Source of the DNA: Alloyangia mangrovi
Lineage (GTDB): Bacteria > Pseudomonadota > Alphaproteobacteria > Rhodobacterales > Rhodobacteraceae
Direction: 5' to 3'
Assembly: GCF_002300555.2 (NCBI RefSeq)
Contig: NZ_NTHN02000030.1
Location: 1 to 59,395 of the forward strand
Length of the DNA stretch: 59,395 bases
Of the stretch, positions 55,329 through 59,395 are shown piece by piece. A program made the translations under genes and the position numbers. The notes under the pieces were generated by a model. The model saw only the letters and a program-made list of their open reading frames with translations. It ran no database searches and had not been told where the DNA came from. Every line of letters starts with the position of its first letter. Position 1 is the stretch's first letter.

Positions 55329-56532
55329 TGACCTGCTCCCCTGAAAAGTCCGCGGTTTGAAGTTAGCCTGTTCTCCAGACGAGGAGACAGACGATGCGGA
55401 AAAGCCGTTTCAGCGAAGAGCAGATCATTGGCATCCTGAAGGAGCACTAGGCAGGGATCGGCGCCAAGGAGCTCTGCCGAAAGCATGGCATCAGCGATGG
55501 CACATTTTACAAATGGCGTTCGAAGTATGGTGGCATGGAAGTGTCCGAGGCCAAGCGGCTGAAGGCCTTGGAGGCTGAGAACGCGAAGCTCAAGAAGATG
55601 CTCGCCGAGCACATGCTCGACGTGGCCACGCTCAAGGAGATGCTGGGAAAAAAACTTCTGAAGCCCGGTGCAAGGCGACGAGCAGTGGACTGGGCCATGA
55701 CAGAGAAGAGCTACAACCAACGGCGGGCCTGTGCCTTGGCCGGGATCGATCCGCGTGTGTATCGACGTGGATCAACCAGACCTGCGGACACCGAGCTGCG
55801 AGAGAGGCTGAAGGAGCTATCCAGCGAACGGCGGCGGTTTGGCTACCGACGACTGCACCTCCTGCTGGGCCGAGAGGGCTGGCAGGTGAACTGGAAGAAA
55901 CTCTACCGGATCTACCGTGAAGAAGGCCTGACAGTGCGCAAGCGTGGCGGTCGCAAGCGCGCGATCGGAACGAGGGCGCCGATGGCGATCCCGCAGGGGC
56001 CGAACCAGCGATGGTCCCTGGACTTCGTCTCAGACAGCCTCTCGGACGGGCGCCGGTTCCGGGTGCTGTGTGTCATCGACGACTTCAGCCGGGAATGCCT
56101 TGCTACGGTCGTGGACACCTCACTGTCGGGTCAGCGGGTTGCACGTGAACTCGATAACATCGCCCGAACGCGTGACTATCCCTGCATGGTGGTTAGCGAT
56201 AATGGAACGGAGCTGACCTCGAATGCCATCCTGAAATGGCAGGAGGACCGAAAGGTCGAGTGGCATTACATTGCGCCAGGAAAGCCCATGCAGAACGGCT
56301 TCGTTGAGAGCTTCAATGGGCGCCTTCGCGATGAGTGCCTCAACGAGCACCTGTTTGCAAATCTGCGCCACGCCAGAGAGTTGATCGCTGACTGGCGCAA
56401 CGACTACAACCATCACCGCCCCCACACGAGCCTCGACGGGCTTACCCCGTGGGAGTATCACCAACGGTCAGTAGAGGACCAAAACCTGAACAGAGCGAAC
56501 TAAAAGCCGCGGACTCTACGGGGAGCAGGTCA
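55329..56532 (+). mobile_element. IS3-family element (IS407-type) with 4-bp target duplication
   Basis: The 1204-bp element has terminal inverted repeats that both begin TGACCTGCTCCCC, followed by a shared AGTCCGCGG region (left 55329 onward, right ending 56532). It is flanked by AAAT on both sides (55325-55328 and 56533-56536), a clean 4-bp target duplication. It carries OrfA/OrfB-type transposase sequence. It is inserted in the decayed IS110/operon-edge region. Confidence 0.9.
55394..56503 (+). pseudogene. IS3-family transposase, in-frame OrfA-OrfB with early amber codon
   Basis: Starts MRKSRFSEEQIIGILKEH, then TAG at 55448-55450, then [20 protein letters not shown] (OrfA HTH). OrfB holds the DDE set: [22 protein letters not shown] and [20 protein letters not shown]. 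An A7 run at 55648-55654 lets OrfA read directly into OrfB ([16 protein letters not shown]). Six A would instead give the usual GKNF stop before frameshifting. With the amber codon, only a start at ~55535 gives 322 residues without the full HTH, so it is probably inactive unless TAG is an error. Confidence 0.85.
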
Positions 56533-56599
56533 AAATTACTGATCTCACATACCAGGCGGGACCTGAACTTTCTTCTGCAAATACTAGCCGCATGCAGTA

Positions 56600-56815
56600 G
56601 TGTCGGAGGAAGCTCACTTAAAATCCATTCATGCAGCTCGCGCACCTGTAAATGTGACTGATCCGCCCAAAGAACCTCGATCAAAAACCGCAGAAAATGG
56701 AGCACTCAGGAGTTTTACGTTAATTGCGCCAAAGAATGTCCCAACAGATAATTCGCAGGAGCGCGTCCTGCGCCTGTCAATAAATTCATTACTGAAGGAA
56801 AGGAGGTCTGGATGA
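56600..56815 (+). CDS. Possible small ORF coupled to the 494-residue gene
   Basis: A 71-residue frame from GTG 56600 (SEEAHLKSIHAARAPVNVTD ... RLSINSLLKERRSG) ends by overlapping the next ATG (TGA at 56813-56815). The C-terminal part holds the next gene's ribosome-binding site. No family is recognised. Coupling is the only argument for it being real. Confidence 0.3.
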   Translation: MSEEAHLKSIHAARAPVNVTDPPKEPRSKTAENGALRSFTLIAPKNVPTDNSQERVLRLSINSLLKERRSG

Positions 56816-58296
56816 ATTTAGGCCTTGAGCGAGGCGAAGGGTTTACCGCAACCGAGCGGGCCTTGTCTGAGTTTTCAGATCGATCTTTTTTACGACTTTG
56901 GTCATACCCCAATACGTTCAACGACAGAACCAAATCCACAAAGGGAGTTGGTCAGGAACTGGCTGACTTATTGGTTGTATTTGGCTCTAATGTAATCATT
57001 TTCAGTGATAAAAATATAGCATGGCAAAGCGGCAAGCCAACAGATTTGGCGTGGAGCAGATGGTATAGGGGGGCAGTTGAGAGTTCAGTCAAACAGTTAG
57101 TCGGAGCAGAACGTTGGATCGACCAACATCCGGACAGGATATTTTTGGACAATAGATGCGAGCAAAAATTTCCAATTCCACTGCCTTCAAGAGAGGCGCA
57201 AAGGAGACACCTAGTCGCGGTGGCAAACGGCGCCAACAATACATCCAAGGAATACTTCAACCACCCACGAGGAACGTTCATTATAGCACCAACCGTTAAG
57301 GGCAAGCACCATATGGATCGCGAACGACCGGGCTTTCAGCCTTTCGTACTTGGAGATGTAAATCCAGACGGTACGTTCGTACATGTATTCGACCAAGTTG
57401 GACTCCAGTTGGTGATGCGTGAACTGGATACTGTCGTCGATTTTGTAAATTATCTTGGTGCGAGGGCGCGCCTTCTCAGGTCTGGAAGGCTTTCCGTCGC
57501 TGCGGGGGAGGATGATCTGATTGCAACTTACATGATGAATGCTTTCGTGGACGGCAAAGCAGCGTTTGTTCCCCAAAAGCTGCGCAAGCGCGCAAGACGC
57601 AGCAATATCTTGGTCCCCGAAGGGCAGTACGAAACCTACACTTCATCCTACGCCTTCAGCGAAAGTTCTCTAAGAAAAGAAGCCTCACGATTTTGGGATC
57701 AAGTGATTGAAGCGTTTACTGAAGATGTGATAGCGGGGACTTCAGTTGAGATTCTAGGTCAGCCTCCTTCAACGAAGCTGTCTGAAAGAGGTCTACGAAT
57801 TATGGCCTCTGAGAACCGAAGCAATCGAATTCAACTTGCTGAAATGCTGTATTCCGCGCTTGAGCGGACCGTCGACGAGGGGATGTCTCGATTAATACGG
57901 CGAGCTATGATCAAGAGAAGCCATCGGGCACGAAAGATAGGCTATATTTTCTTGGGCTTCCCATACGATCCGAATATCGGAACGATGGCAGAGTACCGAA
58001 GAAACCGAGCGGAAATGCTAAACACTTATTGCCTAACCTTTCTTCAAGAGCAGCCAAAACTTGAGACCGTTGTAGGTATTGCGTTCGACATTTATCGCGA
58101 AGAGGGAGGATTAAGGTCTAGGTCAGAGGATTTAATCGCGATGGATTCCCCAGAGTGGACCTTTGAGCTCAAAGAAAATCTTGCCTCCAACCAAGAGATC
58201 TTCGGAATCAAGAGCCCAAAGGATCTGGAAGTTACTATTGAGCGCGAACGTAAAGGGAAAAGTCCTTTCCGCATCAAACGACCAGCGCGGCCGTAG
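56812..58296 (+). CDS. Unrecognised 494-residue protein, N-terminal PD-(D/E)xK-like region
   Basis: Starts MNLGLERGEGFTATERALSE after a strong AAGGAGGT-type site (56799-56806). Near residue ~45, GVGQELADLLVVFGSNVIIF and SDKNIAWQSG resemble the E-x-D-L / 'xDxx' strand of restriction-endonuclease-like folds. Further on are RFWDQVIEAFTEDVIAGTS (a long helical part) and RRAMIKRSHRARKIGYIFLG. I do not know the family. It is lower in G+C than the core genome, so probably acquired, and lies near the defence-like modules. The function is not assigned. Confidence 0.65.
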   Translation: MNLGLERGEGFTATERALSEFSDRSFLRLWSYPNTFNDRTKSTKGVGQELADLLVVFGSNVIIFSDKNIAWQSGKPTDLAWSRWYRGAVESSVKQLVGAERWIDQHPDRIFLDNRCEQKFPIPLPSREAQRRHLVAVANGANNTSKEYFNHPRGTFIIAPTVKGKHHMDRERPGFQPFVLGDVNPDGTFVHVFDQVGLQLVMRELDTVVDFVNYLGARARLLRSGRLSVAAGEDDLIATYMMNAFVDGKAAFVPQKLRKRARRSNILVPEGQYETYTSSYAFSESSLRKEASRFWDQVIEAFTEDVIAGTSVEILGQPPSTKLSERGLRIMASENRSNRIQLAEMLYSALERTVDEGMSRLIRRAMIKRSHRARKIGYIFLGFPYDPNIGTMAEYRRNRAEMLNTYCLTFLQEQPKLETVVGIAFDIYREEGGLRSRSEDLIAMDSPEWTFELKENLASNQEIFGIKSPKDLEVTIERERKGKSPFRIKRPARP

Positions 58297-58838
58297 TCGA
58301 TCGCCTCCACGCTTTCGGCAGCACTTGGTTAAGAAATCTCAATTACTCGCCATGGGCAGAAAATCAGGTCGCGCATAGTTATCCTTCAGGAACTGCGGGC
58401 AGGTTAGTCTTAGATGTCGACTCTCGAGAATCTTCATTTTAGCTTCAGCACGCTCGAAGTTTGGCAACTACGGGCAATCAAAGGACTCTGCAGATAACAC
58501 GGTTTGTAATTGCGGCTGTACGTCCAAAGCACAGCGAACGACCGCTTCCCGCTCTAGCTTACCAATTCGGATCAAAATTGCTGAGTTCGAGGCAATCATA
58601 TATCATGGGCGGTTTGCGGACATTTTCTAGGCTCATCACCCCAGCGATTGGGATTGGCGATGCGGGTCGCGTCTGCGCTTCGCGTAGTACCGCAGCGTCT
58701 TGAACCTGCTTGTCGCAGAGGGGCGGCTGAAAACGAAGGGGCATGCGATGGTGTCGCGCTCGATGATCGGGTGTTAGAAAGCGTCCCGGCGCGTTCTTGG
58801 CAAAATAGTCCTAGTGTAGTTCGAGCAACGAGCCGACT
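58297..58838. other. Interval with a copy of a dispersed motif
   Basis: About 540 bases with no convincing gene. The segment CAGCGAACGACCGCTTCCCGC near 58527-58547 resembles the CAGCGAACGACAGTTTCCCGC at ~48656-48676. Small frames across 58460-58980 do not show domains. Confidence 0.4.
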
Positions 58839-59210
58839 TTACGAATGCGGCTGTTCGATCCCATTCTTGTCCAGCAGCTCTTGGATGCAGTCGTCCGAGG
58901 ATTTACCCTCCAAATCCATGCAGATAGTTATTGAAGTCCTATCAATCAGCGTAAGTGCTGTGTCTACGCCATTCACATAGTATGCAGAAAGAAAGCCCGC
59001 TATCAGAGCAGTTGCGCCACCACCAATTGACTCAAGAAAAGACCAGAGCGCGAAACCCATTGCTAAGATCAGTACGAGCCATGCCCAGCTCTCAGAAGCC
59101 GTAAAATAAGCAATTGAGGCAGATGCCACAGACAGAATAAGCGCTATTGCGGGACGGAGAAATGGCAACAGGGAGAGCCACCCCAACTTTTCAGCTATGC
59201 AACTCCACAT
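58839..59210 (-). CDS. Small membrane protein of unknown function
   Basis: The 123-residue protein starts MWSCIAEKLGWLSLLPFLRP. Three to four hydrophobic stretches are present (IALILSVASASIAYF, WAWLVLILAMGFALWSFL, ATALIAGFLSAYYV), then a short polar C-terminus with two Cys (SITICMDLEGKSSDDCIQEL). No family recognised. It reads toward the 494-residue gene. Confidence 0.6.
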   Translation of the reverse strand: MWSCIAEKLGWLSLLPFLRPAIALILSVASASIAYFTASESWAWLVLILAMGFALWSFLESIGGGATALIAGFLSAYYVNGVDTALTLIDRTSITICMDLEGKSSDDCIQELLDKNGIEQPHS

Positions 59211-59264
59211 AAGCGAACCTCATCAATATTACAATCTGTCGTGTCTTATTATAACATTCAAGCA

Positions 59265-59395
59265 ATGCCCATCCCTCGTGAAAATATCCTCGCCGCGCTC
59301 CACCTTGAGGTGCTTCCCGTGCGCGTATCGGCCGAGGGAAGATTGTGCGCTTCGGGCCTGAAGTGCCTGGGGGCGCGGGGGGGGGGGGGGGGGGG
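59265..59395 (+). other. Phage-like protein start, truncated by contig end and poly-G
   Basis: From ATG 59265: MPIPRENILAALH, followed by EVLPVRVSAEGRL. This resembles the start of a Rhodobacterales phage-related protein often called acyl-CoA transferase, with the central 'ALRG' segment missing. The last 19 bases (59377-59395) are all G, a likely sequencing artefact. The call on the protein is by memory and weak. Confidence 0.25.

Overview
This 59.4 kb window looks like one contig from a marine alphaproteobacterium of the Rhodobacterales (Roseobacter/Salipiger-like). The evidence is the high G+C codon use, a VPLPA-CTERM protein, a cysteine-free L33, an RNase P RNA of alphaproteobacterial type, DUF1127, and a G-rich intergenic repeat ending in a TATTTGGA core that I associate with this family. 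The last 19 bases are all G, which suggests the contig end is an artefact.

Positions 1-37,000 are ordinary chromosome. They hold folate and purine metabolism (xseA, purD, formyl-THF cyclo-ligase, pabB-pabC), purine salvage (guanine deaminase, 8-oxoguanine deaminase, a nucleoside deaminase), Mg transport (mgtE), and RNA or translation genes (rpmG, rnpB, YebC). There is a three-gene L-fucose/L-rhamnose catabolic set (mutarotase, SDR, FAH hydrolase), several small envelope lipoproteins (two CAP, one CHAP, one peptidoglycan-binding) and a GTPase pair. Five otherwise intact genes carry one single-base frameshift each. Three of these lie exactly in runs of seven C/G, so base-calling error is the leading explanation; slippage or decay remains possible.

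Positions 37,000-59,395 are accessory, with mixed and locally lower G+C. First comes a four-gene transposition operon of Tn7 type (tnsA-tnsB-tnsC-tniQ, all coupled by 4-base overlaps, no cas genes) with an HTH gene in front. Next are two unnamed two-gene modules on the same strand. One is a DUF3883-type nuclease-like protein coupled to an RNase H-fold protein with a zinc ribbon. The other is a small RuvC/RNase H-fold protein coupled to a Ser/Thr protein kinase. A serine recombinase follows. An HxlR-SCP2 regulator then diverges from a seven-gene set of VOC, GST, DUF1428, GST, secreted alpha/beta hydrolase, VOC and NTF2-like proteins, probably for handling a reactive or aromatic compound. After that come an IS110 fragment, an IS3 element with a 4-bp target duplication, a 494-residue protein of unknown function, a small membrane protein and a truncated phage-like start at the contig end.

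The most promising novelty is the 44-48.5 kb segment. Two adjacent modules each pair an RNase H-fold protein with a partner (DUF3883 or kinase), between a transposition module and a recombinase. This is the expected setting of anti-phage or anti-plasmid genes, but function is inferred only from domains and context. No tRNA, rRNA or CRISPR array was seen.
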